This document shows positions 23,351 to 33,306 of a DNA stretch of 64,000 nucleotides, piece after piece (the first letter of the stretch is position 1; every line of letters starts with the position of its first letter). The DNA is from Metridium senile. Lineage: Eukaryota > Cnidaria > Anthozoa > Actiniaria > Metridiidae. The translations under genes were made by a program, and so were the position numbers. The stretch lies in contig OX459105.1 of assembly GCA_949775045.1 (NCBI GenBank), positions 631,638 through 695,637 on the forward strand. The letters are read 5' to 3'. The notes under the pieces were generated by a model that had not been told where the DNA came from, did no database searches, and saw nothing but the letters and a program-made list of their open reading frames with translations.

Positions 23351-23820
23351 AAGTTAGTTAAAAAAAATTGAATTAATCCATGACATCCTCTCTGGATCTC
23401 AGGATGTTGAAATATGTCAGTCTCTAAAACAACTGTCTTATTTGGCTTTCTCAAGACAACACAAATCTTGCTAATCCCATGACCGACTGATTAAAAACAT
23501 CTCCTACTATTACCTCTGCATAAAAACATTCACTCTTGAATACGAAAGTAAAAAACAGCGAAAATTAGAATAAAAATTAACGAAAATGAATGGATAAACG
23601 TACAAATGAATGAATAAATAATGAAAAAAATACATGGATATAACTGACAGAATATAACTATAATATAATATATAATATATATAATATAACTGTGGAGAAT
23701 CAAATCCAATTTCAAAGGAACAGAGTAAAACAAATAGAAAAAAAAGCAATAGAAGAGAAAGCTAAAGTAAAAATAAAGTAAAGGAAAAAGAAAACTTAAC
23801 GATTTACAGCTAATTGCAAT

Positions 23821-23954
23821 AACATTGTCAAATAAAAAAGAAAATTACAAAATAGGAATTAATTAAGACAAAAGCAGATTACTTAAGCTGAACTTCTTCT
23901 TTTGTCTTTTAATTAATTCCTATTTTGTAATTTTCTTTTTTATATGACAATGTT
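23821..23954. mobile_element. Foldback element (long palindrome)
   Basis: The left arm (AACATTGTCAAATAAAAAAG, AAAATTACAAAATAGGAATT, AATTAAGACAAAAG) is mirrored by the right arm, leaving a loop of about 20 bp. Arms closely match those of the elements at 56905-57136 and 58767-58954, but the outer TACACCTACTTGCA ends are missing. Confidence 0.7.
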
Positions 23955-24475
23955 AAAAAGACAACAACAAAGCAAAGAAAAAATTAAAATTGAAGGAACG
24001 AAAAAACTTATAAAAAGATCGACGATAATTTAAAGAAAAAAGAGAAGGGTCGAATGATAAAAAAAGATAAAAACCGAAATATCTCTTTCATTGTTTTCTC
24101 TCAAGTTAAGAGGTCGAAAATTAGCAGGGTTTTTGTGCATTTCATAAGACCCCATGCATGTATATACAAATGTTATGCATAATTAATAACTAATATGTCT
24201 TCTCACACAGTTTTCAATTAAAATATGATTAAATTGCATGCAAAAACATTTAGTGTTCTAAATTTTAAAGGAATTCAAACGTGATACTAATCGAGCATAT
24301 GATCGAAAGTGATCACTAATCGAACGAATGATCGTTATTGATATATTTCACGATTCGGAAAAACTCTAAAAAGTTTGCTGTCAAAGACGATCTGATTGTA
24401 TTCTGAGTGCTCCAGTCAGGTGACATGCAGACAATAAAGATAGCGTCAGTGTTGTTTATTCATGGATTTTTCTAG

Positions 24476-24483
24476 TATATAAA
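24476..24483 (+). promoter_or_regulatory. TATA box of the GPCR gene
   Basis: TATATAAA 45 bp before the start codon, the expected spacing for a short 5' UTR; extended match TATATAAACTGAAC with the nuclear receptor promoter. Confidence 0.55.
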
Positions 24484-24527
24484 CTGAACAGCTTCTGTGG
24501 ATAGAGTACTATAACAGAGTTACTACA

Positions 24528-25562
24528 ATGAACGCAACAGGAGCGGATAAAGTGCATGTTAACTGTCTAGTTATTGGTATACTTAAGACACTAGTCGCTA
24601 CGATTAGTACGTCAGCCAACGGACTACTCTTAATAGTACTATACAAAAACCCTTTTAAGTCTTTTCGTCGGCCGTTTTCGGTGCTAATCATCGGTCTTGC
24701 TGCGACGGACTTTCTCAAGGGTATACTCGCAGACTCGATTTCAACCTGGATTGATTACCACTGCACTTTCGGGATAAAAACATGGCTTGAAGATGACTGG
24801 AATTTCTACACGTTTCTAGACTACACACTAGACAACTCTGCCACAATCTTAGTTGTGTTTTTCGCGGGGGATCGCCTACTTGCAGTAGCAGCCCCGCTAT
24901 TCTACCGTAATCGCATTAGCCCAAAGAAAACCGGGACCATAGTCGTAAGCGTATGGCTCTACGCGATCTTTTTCAGTACACTGCAGTTTACAGGAATCCC
25001 TGATGAAACCTACGATTTAGTGGACTCTTTCCTACATATTGTAGTCCCTATGGTTCTCATGATATCTATTCACGTTGCGATATTTTATTCTCTGAAGAAA
25101 AGACGCAAAATTGAAACTTCACAGCGCTTGAGCGAGCCGAAACAAGAGACCCCAGCATGGATACGCAAAAATCAAAGACTGGAGAAAAACTTTCGCTACG
25201 TTGCCGCAGTAATAACGATTGTTTTAACAGTGTCACAACTGCCATGGCTTATTCTTGTGATTATCAAGATGAGTTGTGGAGAAAGCACTACAACAACTAC
25301 ATGGTTTATAAACTTTGAGTTATTCGCAGGGTTCGCGCTCTCGTTAACGTCCGCTATCAACCCTGTCCTGTATTGCTGGCGGCTCAAGGAGTACAGACGA
25401 GCAGTCAAAGCGTTAGTGACTTGCAGAAAAATAACATCGTCAACGACTCTTGACAGTGCCCACAATAATGTCGACGATAATTTCGCGAATTCAAATTTAC
25501 ATAGTAAAGACAAAAATAAAGGCGAAAGCAAACATACGGATTTAGAATGTCGGGCAAAGTAA
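24528..25562 (+). CDS. Rhodopsin-class (class A) G-protein-coupled receptor, single exon
   Basis: 344 residues with seven predicted membrane segments. Family anchors: TM1 SANGLLLIVLYKN (N1.50), TM2 LAATDFLKG (D2.50), end of TM3 GDRLLAVAAP in place of DRY, TM4 VVSVWLYAIFF (W4.50), TM6 LTVSQLPWLILV (P6.50; the usual CWxP is altered), TM7 LTSAINPVLYCW (NPxxY), then helix 8 RLKEYRRAVKAL. The short N-terminus starts MNATG, a likely N-glycosylation site; no signal peptide. The C-tail is basic and Asp/Asn-rich. A cysteine lies before TM3 but the second extracellular loop (QFTGIPDETYDLVDSF) has none, so the usual disulfide is missing. Intronless receptors of this kind are common in anthozoans. Ligand unknown. 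Plasma-membrane signalling through G proteins is the family role. Confidence 0.88.
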   Translation: MNATGADKVHVNCLVIGILKTLVATISTSANGLLLIVLYKNPFKSFRRPFSVLIIGLAATDFLKGILADSISTWIDYHCTFGIKTWLEDDWNFYTFLDYTLDNSATILVVFFAGDRLLAVAAPLFYRNRISPKKTGTIVVSVWLYAIFFSTLQFTGIPDETYDLVDSFLHIVVPMVLMISIHVAIFYSLKKRRKIETSQRLSEPKQETPAWIRKNQRLEKNFRYVAAVITIVLTVSQLPWLILVIIKMSCGESTTTTTWFINFELFAGFALSLTSAINPVLYCWRLKEYRRAVKALVTCRKITSSTTLDSAHNNVDDNFANSNLHSKDKNKGESKHTDLECRAK

Positions 25563-25649
25563 ACTCATTAAAAGATTGTAAAAACACAAGTTAAAAAAAA
25601 ATGAACCGCTGTACGTTTCTAAGATACTAACAATCGGAAGTAGAAATGT

Positions 25650-26215
25650 ATGTTAACTAAACTAGTTTGGACTGCGTCGATGTTTCTAAGGATATAATTG
25701 GAGTAAAATTGTACGATAACTAGCGGTTAAACTAGTGCGGACTGCGTCAGTGTTTCTAAGGAAACAATTGCAGTAAAGATGTACGATAACTAGCGGTTAA
25801 ACTAGTATGGACTGCGTCAGTGTTTCTAAGGAAACAATTGGAGAAAAAATGTACGATAACTAGCGGTTAAACTAGTATGGACTGCGTCAGTGTTTCTAAG
25901 GAAACAATTGGAGTAAAAATGTACGATAACTAGCGGTTAAACTAGTGTGGACTGCACCAGTGTTTCTAAGGAAACAATTGGAGTAAAAATGTACGATAAC
26001 TAGTGGTTAAACTAGTGTGGACTGCGTCAGTGTTTCTAAGGAAACAATTGGAGTAAAATTGTACGATAACTAGCGGTTGAACTAGTGTGGACTGCGTCGA
26101 TGTTTCTAAGGATATAATTGCAGTAAAAATGTACGATAACTAGCGGTTAAACTAGTGTGGAATGCGTCAGTGTTCATAAGGAAACAATTGGAGTAAAAAT
26201 GTACGATAACTAGCG
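25650..26215. repeat. 70-bp minisatellite, about eight copies
   Basis: The unit begins GTACGATAACTAGCGGTTAA, then ACTAGTGTGGACTGCGTCAG, TGTTTCTAAGGAAACAATTG, GAGTAAAAAT. Its first half is a relative of the 95-bp family core (TAGCG..TAAACTAGT.T.GG.CTGCGTC.GTGTTT). Starts 90 bp after the GPCR stop codon and may lie in its 3' UTR. Confidence 0.9.
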
Positions 26216-26354
26216 AAAATATAATACTTTTTTTCAAGAGTTTACGCTATATATTTGCCAAAATATATTCGTGCAGATCGCAGCGTGTTTAGACGAGAGG
26301 CAACCTAGTAACAATAGGTTCCGAAAATGTTCAAATATTTGTTGATTGATCGAA

Positions 26355-26554
26355 ATGTTGAAATATTTGTTGTCCTTGCAATTGTTTATTCACGTAATGG
26401 TTCCACTGAAAACGGTTGTCGGTGTCAAAGACGACTGCACGGCCGAAATGGGAATTCAAGACCAATATTCCGTATTTATGCCTAATTTGTGGCTGAAAAC
26501 CAGCGAAAATTCCGACTCTATTTTAGTGGATAAAAGTGCTTTAAATAATTCATG
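26355..26554 (+). CDS. Possible first exon or small secreted protein (weak)
   Basis: ATG at 26355 gives MLKYLLSLQLFIHVMVPLKT, a plausible signal peptide, followed by VGVKDDCTAEMGIQDQYSVF and a stop after 66 codons. The C..EMG.QD pattern weakly recalls the start of F5/8-type C (discoidin) domains, usually preceded by a signal peptide, but the rest does not match clearly and no donor or further exon was found. It may be a degenerate exon or chance. Confidence 0.25.
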
Positions 26555-26559
26555 AGCAA

Positions 26560-27950
26560 TGCAGCAAATGCAGAAAACATTAAAATCGTATTTAAATTTT
26601 TCATATTCGATGTCTTCTCCGTCAACCTGTTTGAAACTAGCTGTATATTCTATTGCTCTTGTCAGTATCAAAAACTATTTTAAGCAGTAGTCGGTGCCTG
26701 CAGGGACTGAGATCGATTGTAACTGTTACTATCTCTGACATTGTTTAAATAAGAACTGTCTTTCTATTCGGTTTTCTTCCGGCCTTCCGTTTGCTTTGAT
26801 CAACTTTGTTTGCCGTAATCTTTGGTTTATCAGTCTTTTATTTATTAATCCTTCAATGTATTCTAACATTTCCCTTTTTGAAATCCATTTACCCATGCAT
26901 CGACCAATTTTCTTATTACAGTGCGAATCAAAAAACTGTGGAAATATTTAAGAAATCGTTTATTGTTCGTTGAACAACTCAGAAACTACTATATCACCGC
27001 AAGAAGTTTGACTGATGTGTAGTATGATAAACTTTTTGTAGTTAGAGTTGTTTGTGAGTTGTTCAACAATTGCGTAGGGATTGACGGTGATGCGGTTTCG
27101 CGTTATTTCTGAGACGGTTTTGCGTTTTTTTCAATTATATCTGCGGTTTTGCAGTTTTACAAATCTTGCGGTTGCGGTTTTTAGCAAATTTTGGTGAGAT
27201 TAAGCGATTTTTGTCGATTTTTTGTGCAGTTTCAAACTCCCCCTCTATATGGTAGTTATCGGCCTTATCTTAGCCGCTGGCATCAAAGGTAATTAGATTC
27301 GACGAGGGAAATGTTCGACGTCTGAACTGGGCATTAATCTTTCCTATATATTATTTGATCCTTCAATTTATTCATCCATCTATTTCAGTATCAGTTGACT
27401 TGCATATCTTGGGTAACTATAATCCGATTCCAATAATCCTGACCAGTTCCATGTTATCTAGCACCGCTGTACAATTTGACAAAAAGCGCATTTTCACAGA
27501 TTATTATCTCGATTCCGAGTAGATTCAAATGTGTTTTTTTTTTATTGTTATTTTACCGTGTTTGGCTTGGAATTAGTCAATATTTTTACAAACAAATCGA
27601 GGCTTATTGATCTTGATCTTGTGCAAATGCGCCTTTTGTCAATAGTACAGCTTTGCGATCGCGACACTATAACTGCAGTATTCGAGACAAAAATATAAAA
27701 CGATAGCGACATTTACATACTAGACAATCTGATAACATCATGGGAACACTCACAGCTCTAGAGGAAGTAACATTTAATTAAAGTTCATTTTAAGATAATC
27801 ATATACGGTAGAACTCATCCGGCATTCTCTATAAATGCTAAAAAATCCTCTTAGAACATTAATACTTCTTATTTGGACTCGTGTCTAGATCTGAAGTTAA
27901 TAAGACAGATGGCAAACCTTTGGAGCGAATGAGGTACAGTCAAGGTCACT
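26560..27950. other. No gene seen; dispersed repeat fragments
   Basis: Holds a TGCGGTTTTGCGGTTT-type repeat at about 27085-27230 (related copy at 30135-30235) and, at about 27450-27660, a relative of the CAAAAGGCGCATTTGTACAG element found at 37390-37545. Otherwise featureless AT-rich DNA. Confidence 0.45.
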
Positions 27951-27954
27951 TCGA

Positions 27955-28946
27955 GACAAAGGAATTATAGACATACACCTATTTCAAAAAGGTTGTCCAA
28001 GGCGATAGGTCATTCCAAGATTGAAAGGAATTATAGGCATACACCTATTTGTAAAAGGTTGTCCAAGGCGATAGGTCATTCCAAGATTGAAAGGAATTAT
28101 AGGCATACACCTATTTGTAAAAGGTTGTCCAAGGCGATAGGTCATTCCAAGATTAAAAGAAATTATAGGCATACACCTATTTCAAAAAGGTTGTCTAAGG
28201 CGATAGGTCATTCCAAGATGGAAAGGAATTATATAGGCATACACCTATTTCAAAAAGGTTGTCCAAGGCGATAGGTTATTCCAAGATGGAAAGGAATTAT
28301 ATAGGCATACAACTATTTCAAAAAGGTTGTCCAAGGCGATAGGTCATTCCAAGATGGAAAGGAATTATAGGCATACACCTATTTCAAAAAGGTTGTCCAA
28401 GGCGGTATGTCATTTCAAGATAGAAAGGAATTATAGGCATACACCTATTTCAAAAAGGTTGTCCATGGCGATAGGTCATTCCAAGATTGAAAGGAATTAT
28501 AGGCATACACCTATTTGTAAAAGGTTGTCCAAGGCGATAGGTCATTCCAAGATGCAAAGGAATTATAGGCATACACCTATTTCAAAAAGGTTGTCCAAGG
28601 CGATAGGTCATTCCAAGATGGAAAGGAATTATAGGCATACAACTATTTCAAAAAGGTTGTCCAAGGCGATAGGTCATTCCAAGATGGAAAGGAATTATAG
28701 GCATACAACTATTTCAAAAAGGTTGTCCAAGGCGGTATGTCATTTCAAGATAGAAAGGAATTATAGGCATACACCTATTTCAAAAAGGTTGTCCAAGGCG
28801 ATAGGTCATTCCAAGATGGAAAGGAATTATAGGCATACAACTATTTCAAAAAGGTTGTCCAAGGCGGTATGTCATTTCAAGATAGAAAGGAATTATAGGC
28901 ATACACCTATTTCAAAAAGGTTGTCCAAGGCGATAGGTCATTCCTA
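27955..28946 (+). repeat. 66-bp minisatellite array, about 15 copies
   Basis: Same family as 19640-20552. Variants include CTATTTGTAAAAGGTTG, GGCGGTATGTCATTTCAAG and a 3-bp-inserted ATTATATAGGC form; pairs of variants recur together, showing block duplication. Confidence 0.9.
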
Positions 28947-29099
28947 GAAATGGGCGCTTTTCTTTTAAATGATTTTTAGTTGCTTAATTAATCTAGGGAC
29001 TCTCCCTCCCTCCCTGGTCTTTTAACCACCGCAAGTTAGGTTTTCTGCCAGGATAACTTAGATGGGGCCAACTTAATCTTCACGTTGTAGGTAAATTGA

Positions 29100-29200
29100 C
29101 GAATGGATGAATTAATGGATGGATGAATGAATGAATGAATGAATGGATGAACGAATGGATGGATGGATGGATAGATGAATGAATGAACGAATAAAAGGAG
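29100..29200. repeat. TGAA/TGGA tetranucleotide microsatellite
   Basis: Imperfect run of ATGA and ATGG units, the same sequence type as at 35910, 49620, 54520 and 63240. Confidence 0.9.
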
Positions 29201-29383
29201 CAATGGATTGGATATAGCACGGGAAATAAATGGACAAAGAAAGATTAAAAAAGATAGCTAAATTGTTGAATAAACTAGTTAATTTAAACATACACATTTA
29301 AAACATACAACGTTCTAACTTCTAACTCAATTAGGTGTATTAGTATATTACAAATAAAACAATAAAGCTAACATGTGTAAAAG

Positions 29384-29675
29384 TTTTAGCCTGCGTTACA
29401 TCCGGAATTTTCTTCGTAAAGTCCGTCTGCGAAACAGCGCCAGAAAGCTTTTTCTAGACCCCCTGCAACTAGCACGATTATATAAAATAGATTCTGATTG
29501 GCTCTTGACCCTTGCTCATTCTTACACGAACTCTTATTGGACAACAATATGCAACTGGAGATCATTCTGTGACAAACAGTCTGACAGTTTGAAAACATAA
29601 TTTCATATTATCCAAATGTCATATCTTAGAAGGACTTTAATACGAAGAAAATTCCGGATGTAACGCAGGCTAAAA
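29384..29675. mobile_element. MITE-like element with about 40-bp terminal inverted repeats
   Basis: The left end TTTTAGCCTGCGTTACATCC and following GGAATTTTCTTCGT...AAAGTCC are mirrored at the right end; only a 3-bp indel separates the arms. The interior encodes nothing recognisable. Confidence 0.8.
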
Positions 29676-29699
29676 AGAAGCTGTGATATAAGATTTCGA

Positions 29700-30560
29700 A
29701 GTACGTGCAACTAGTGTCAGCTACGACATACAATCCACCCCATTCTGTCAGCTACGTCTCAAAGCTTGTCACATCAGATATCGTGATGGCAAATAAAGAA
29801 ATACGAGCGGTTAAGTAATTGATACAGAACTAATTGTGATAGTAAATATTGTACATTTTAAACACCATCGAATGTGGTTTGGCTATTGTAAAATAGTAAT
29901 TGACACAGAAGAAATCATGCTAGTAAATATTGCACATTTCAAACACCTTCGAATGGGTAGGTTTGGATATTGAAAAATAGCGTTTATGCAGCTGCCTAAG
30001 ATGGGAGTGAAGACAGTTGCAAATGTATTGATAAAACTTTGAATCACCTGTGTTGATAAGATGTAAATTTGTAATCGAAAATCGGTGATTATGAACATAT
30101 GGTGTTGAGTCTTATAGAGGGGCGCGTAAAGGGTTTGCGGTGATGCAGTTTAGCACGTTATTTTTGGTACGGTTTTGCGGTTTCGTAAATCTTGCGGTTT
30201 TTGTCGATTGTTTTGTGCGGTTTTGCGGTTTCCATAAGTTTCTTTTTTCTTTTTTAAGTTTCTTTCTTCTTTTCTTTTAAATGCGAGTCCCTCTGGATTA
30301 TAATTATCCGTATATACACTTTCAGTGACTCCTCATTTACACCAATGGGCAGATAAAACCCGCTCGACTTAAACCATATACACTTTTTTCAAAAAGTCGC
30401 AATCAGTCTAAGGTCTACACTCTGAAGCTTGCAAAGGATGCCGGTATATCTTCGATACAAATGGACTTGTTGTCGATTATTATAGCATATTTTGGTTGTA
30501 CGTGTTTGTGTTATACGACTATAAGTTGTTGCAGTGGTAGATACTGAAACAAATAATTAT
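29700..30560. other. No recognisable gene
   Basis: Unique AT-rich sequence with one diffuse direct repeat (GATAGTAAATATTGTACATTT at about 29838, a near copy at 29908) and a GCGGTTTTGCGGTTT repeat near 30135-30235. Confidence 0.4.
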
Positions 30561-30565
30561 TTTAT
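30560..30565 (-). promoter_or_regulatory. Candidate poly(A) signal for MTR4
   Basis: AATAAA on the minus strand about 600 bases after the MTR4 stop codon, on the far side of the 30-bp array. If used, the whole array lies in the 3' UTR. Confidence 0.25.
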
Positions 30566-30714
30566 TGAGCGAGTAATATATCACAAATTATGTTCATATT
30601 ACCGACATCCTTTGCAGGCTTCAGAGTGTGGAGTGTACAGCTGCGGCCGCGACAACGATTGTTGAAATAGGTGTATATAATCTGTCTCGTCAGATCAAAC
30701 TGTATCATATTGTA

Positions 30715-31165
30715 GTATCCATTTATACCTATAGGTATATTGTACCATCCATTTATACCTATAGGTATATTGTACCATCCATTTATACCTATAGGTATAT
30801 TGTACCATCCATTTATACCTATAGGTATATTGTACCATCCATTTATACCTATAGGTATATTGTACCATCCATTTATACCTATAGGTATATTGTACCATCC
30901 ATTTATACCTATAGGTATATTGTACCATCCATTTATACCTATAGGTATATTGTACCATCCATTTATACCTATAGGTATATTGTACCATCCATCTATACCT
31001 ATAGGTATATTGTACCATCCATTTATACCTATAGGTATATTGTACCATCCATTTATACCTATAGGTATATTGTACCATCCATTTATACCTATAGGTATAC
31101 TGTACCATCCATTTATACATATAGGTATATTGTACCATCCATTTATACCTATAGGTATAAAATAC
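30715..31165. repeat. 30-bp minisatellite, about 15 near-perfect copies
   Basis: The unit is CCATTTATACCTATAGGTAT plus ATTGTACCAT, built around the 16-base perfect palindrome TATACCTATAGGTATA. Copies are almost identical (single changes near 30993, 31100 and 31119). All six frames are open because the period is a multiple of three; no gene is implied. Confidence 0.95.
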
Positions 31166-31171
31166 TTACAC

Positions 31172-31224
31172 CTATAGATATAAACTAGCAGCAAAGACAA
31201 TATCTCTCTTGATCTTAATAATAC
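31172..31224 (-). CDS. MTREX: MTR4 helicase, last exon
   Basis: Acceptor TTGTAG, 53 nt, encoding IIKIKRDIVFAASLYL and stop, nearly identical to the C-terminus of animal MTR4 (ITKIKRDIVFAASLYL). Joins the previous exon in phase. The 30-bp array starts about 10 bases beyond the stop. Confidence 0.92.
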
Positions 31225-31309
31225 CTACAAGATAAAAAAAGGTATATCAACTTAAAAATAATCAAAAAGTATGAGAATTTCGGGACAAAACTTAAAATAT
31301 CGCAATGAA

Positions 31310-31665
31310 CAAACTAGCGAGTAAACTAGTATAGGCTGCGTCGGTGTTTGATATAAACGATAGGTAATAGAATGAAATTTGTAACACCGTAAAAAATAGA
31401 AATAGAAACTAGCGAGTAAACTAGTATAGGCTGCGTCGGTGTTTGATATAAACGATAGGTAATAGAATGAAATTTGTAACACCGTAAAAAATAGAAATAG
31501 AAACTAGCGAGTAAACTAGTATAGGCTGCGTCGGTGTTTAATATACACGATAGGCTATAGAATGAAATTTGTAACACCGTAAAAAATGTTAACTTAACTT
31601 TACTGACGTTTAAAATTATAACATGTTTTACGGTGTTACAAAGTGATTCTATTACCTATAGTTGT
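31310..31665. repeat. 95-bp family element, about three units
   Basis: Units start ACTAGTATAGGCTGCGTCGG. The right end shows the foldback pattern: CACCGTAAAAAATGTTAACT, TTACTGACGTTT, then inverted ACATGTTTTACGGTGTTACA. Lies in the last MTR4 intron. Confidence 0.85.
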
Positions 31666-31714
31666 AGAATAAAGTTTAAAACAGCAGGTTTCAGAGCGGT
31701 TTGACAAAACTTAC

Positions 31715-31819
31715 CCTCAGCGAATTTATTTTCTAGTTCAGTGTTTCCAATGGCTTTGGATGCCTGACACATCTGCCTTAGTAGCTCCTCAAGTCTTCGC
31801 ATGCATCTTATAATACTAC
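31715..31819 (-). CDS. MTREX: MTR4 helicase, penultimate exon
   Basis: 105 nt between TTTACAG and GTAAGT. Encodes SIIRCMRRLEELLRQMCQAS and KAIGNTELENKFAEG, matching the conserved C-terminal helical bundle of MTR4 almost residue for residue. Confidence 0.93.
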
Positions 31820-32144
31820 CTGTAAACACATTGAATTTGTACACGTTTGTCATTATATGTGAGCGTAGTGTTTACAAGTGTTGGTATTGTGATGCTAATT
31901 TGCCAACCATTTTAACAATAGATTTTTTAATTTTCTTTGTTCTAATAACAATGGTTGGTTGGTAAAACCATAACAAAATACGTCACTTTACGTCCACCTA
32001 TTGTCACTCAGTCGTCATTATCATTGTTATCATAGAAGCATTACAGTTTAGTATTCATACTACCATCATCATCATCATTATCATCATCGTTATCATCGTT
32101 AACAACAATGATAAAAAAGATAATGTTGACAGCAATGCTAAAGG

Positions 32145-32412
<268 letters not shown>

Positions 32413-32599
32413 AACATATAATATTAAATTTATTAGACCAAACTTGAGGGGGAAAAAATACGAATGGTTTACAAATATTAAATGTATGGATATAAAACTG
32501 TCCAAAAGTTAAAAAAGGCGTAAAAAATACTACTCAATAAGTAATCTATATAAAGCTGTCTTTATGTCTCTCTGTTCCTGAAACTGAGGTAGAATATTT

Positions 32600-32870
32600 G
32601 CATGATGATGATGATAATGATGATGAGGATAATAATAATGTTAATAATGTTTATAATGTTAGCGATGATGATGATGATCGCGATGATAATGATGATGATA
32701 ATGATAATGATGAGGATAATAATAATGTTAATAATGTTAATGTTTATAATGTTAGCGATGATGATGATGATCGCGATGATAATGATGATGATAATGATTA
32801 CGATGATAATATGATAATAATAGCGATGTTGATAACGGTCGTGGTCGTGGTCGTGGTCGTGGTAATAATG
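32600..32870. repeat. GAT-rich microsatellite with a 110-bp internal duplication
   Basis: GATGATGAGGATAATAATAA and GTTAGCGATGATGATGATGA blocks occur twice in the same order, with ATAATGTTTATAATG between them. The end is (GGTCGT)n. Confidence 0.85.
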
Positions 32871-32932
32871 TTCTGAATATGATGTGGATAAAGATAGCGA
32901 TTAAATTCGTGACAATACCAACGATTCCATAC

Positions 32933-33152
32933 CTTCAAAGATATCAGTCATTTTACATATATGAGAGAACGACGACCCATTCGCCCATGCAAACACCACG
33001 TCCATGATATGTGGTCTAAACGACTCAACATAGTCTTCGATATCAAGGTTCATCTTAGCTTCTTGTGAAACCTTAGCGATACGGCGTGCCGACTCCTGCA
33101 TTTGTCGAAGAGGGCCCGCTAGTTCTTCTTTTAGTTTGGGTAGTTCGTCGCT
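32933..33152 (-). CDS. MTREX: MTR4 helicase exon (arch/helical bundle region)
   Basis: 220 nt. Starts SDELPKLKEELAGPLRQMQE and ends FSHICKMTDIFE, the strongly conserved DSHCT (Ski2-like C-terminal) region of MTR4. Acceptor TTTCAG, donor GTATGG. Confidence 0.95.
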
Positions 33153-33234
33153 CTGAAAGTCGAACAAAAAGTAGACATAAATGAAGTGCATGATGACAGT
33201 GATCAGTGATGATTGGGATTGCAAAGATAATGGT

Positions 33235-33265
33235 GATGTTGATGATGATAATAATAATAATGATG

Positions 33266-33306
<41 letters not shown>
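33235..33306. repeat. (GAT)n microsatellite at the 5' edge of the LINE
   Basis: GAT/AAT triplets run directly into the LINE open frame at 33307. Confidence 0.85.

Noticed and set aside
27993..28947. Second 22-residue-repeat frame
   Set aside because: Same 66-bp minisatellite; broken by 3-bp insertions and stops between blocks.
30715..31165. CRISPR array
   Set aside because: Regular 30-bp repeats but no unique spacers; animal genome. The same reasoning excludes the 43-, 66-, 70- and 95-bp arrays.
30562..31200. Open frames on both strands (INGWYNIPIG and YTYRYIVPS repeats)
   Set aside because: All frames are open because of the 30-bp array; it lies 3' of the MTR4 stop codon.
33181..33306. 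Acidic poly-Asp N-terminus of the reverse transcriptase frame
   Set aside because: Translated GAT microsatellite upstream of the truncated LINE.
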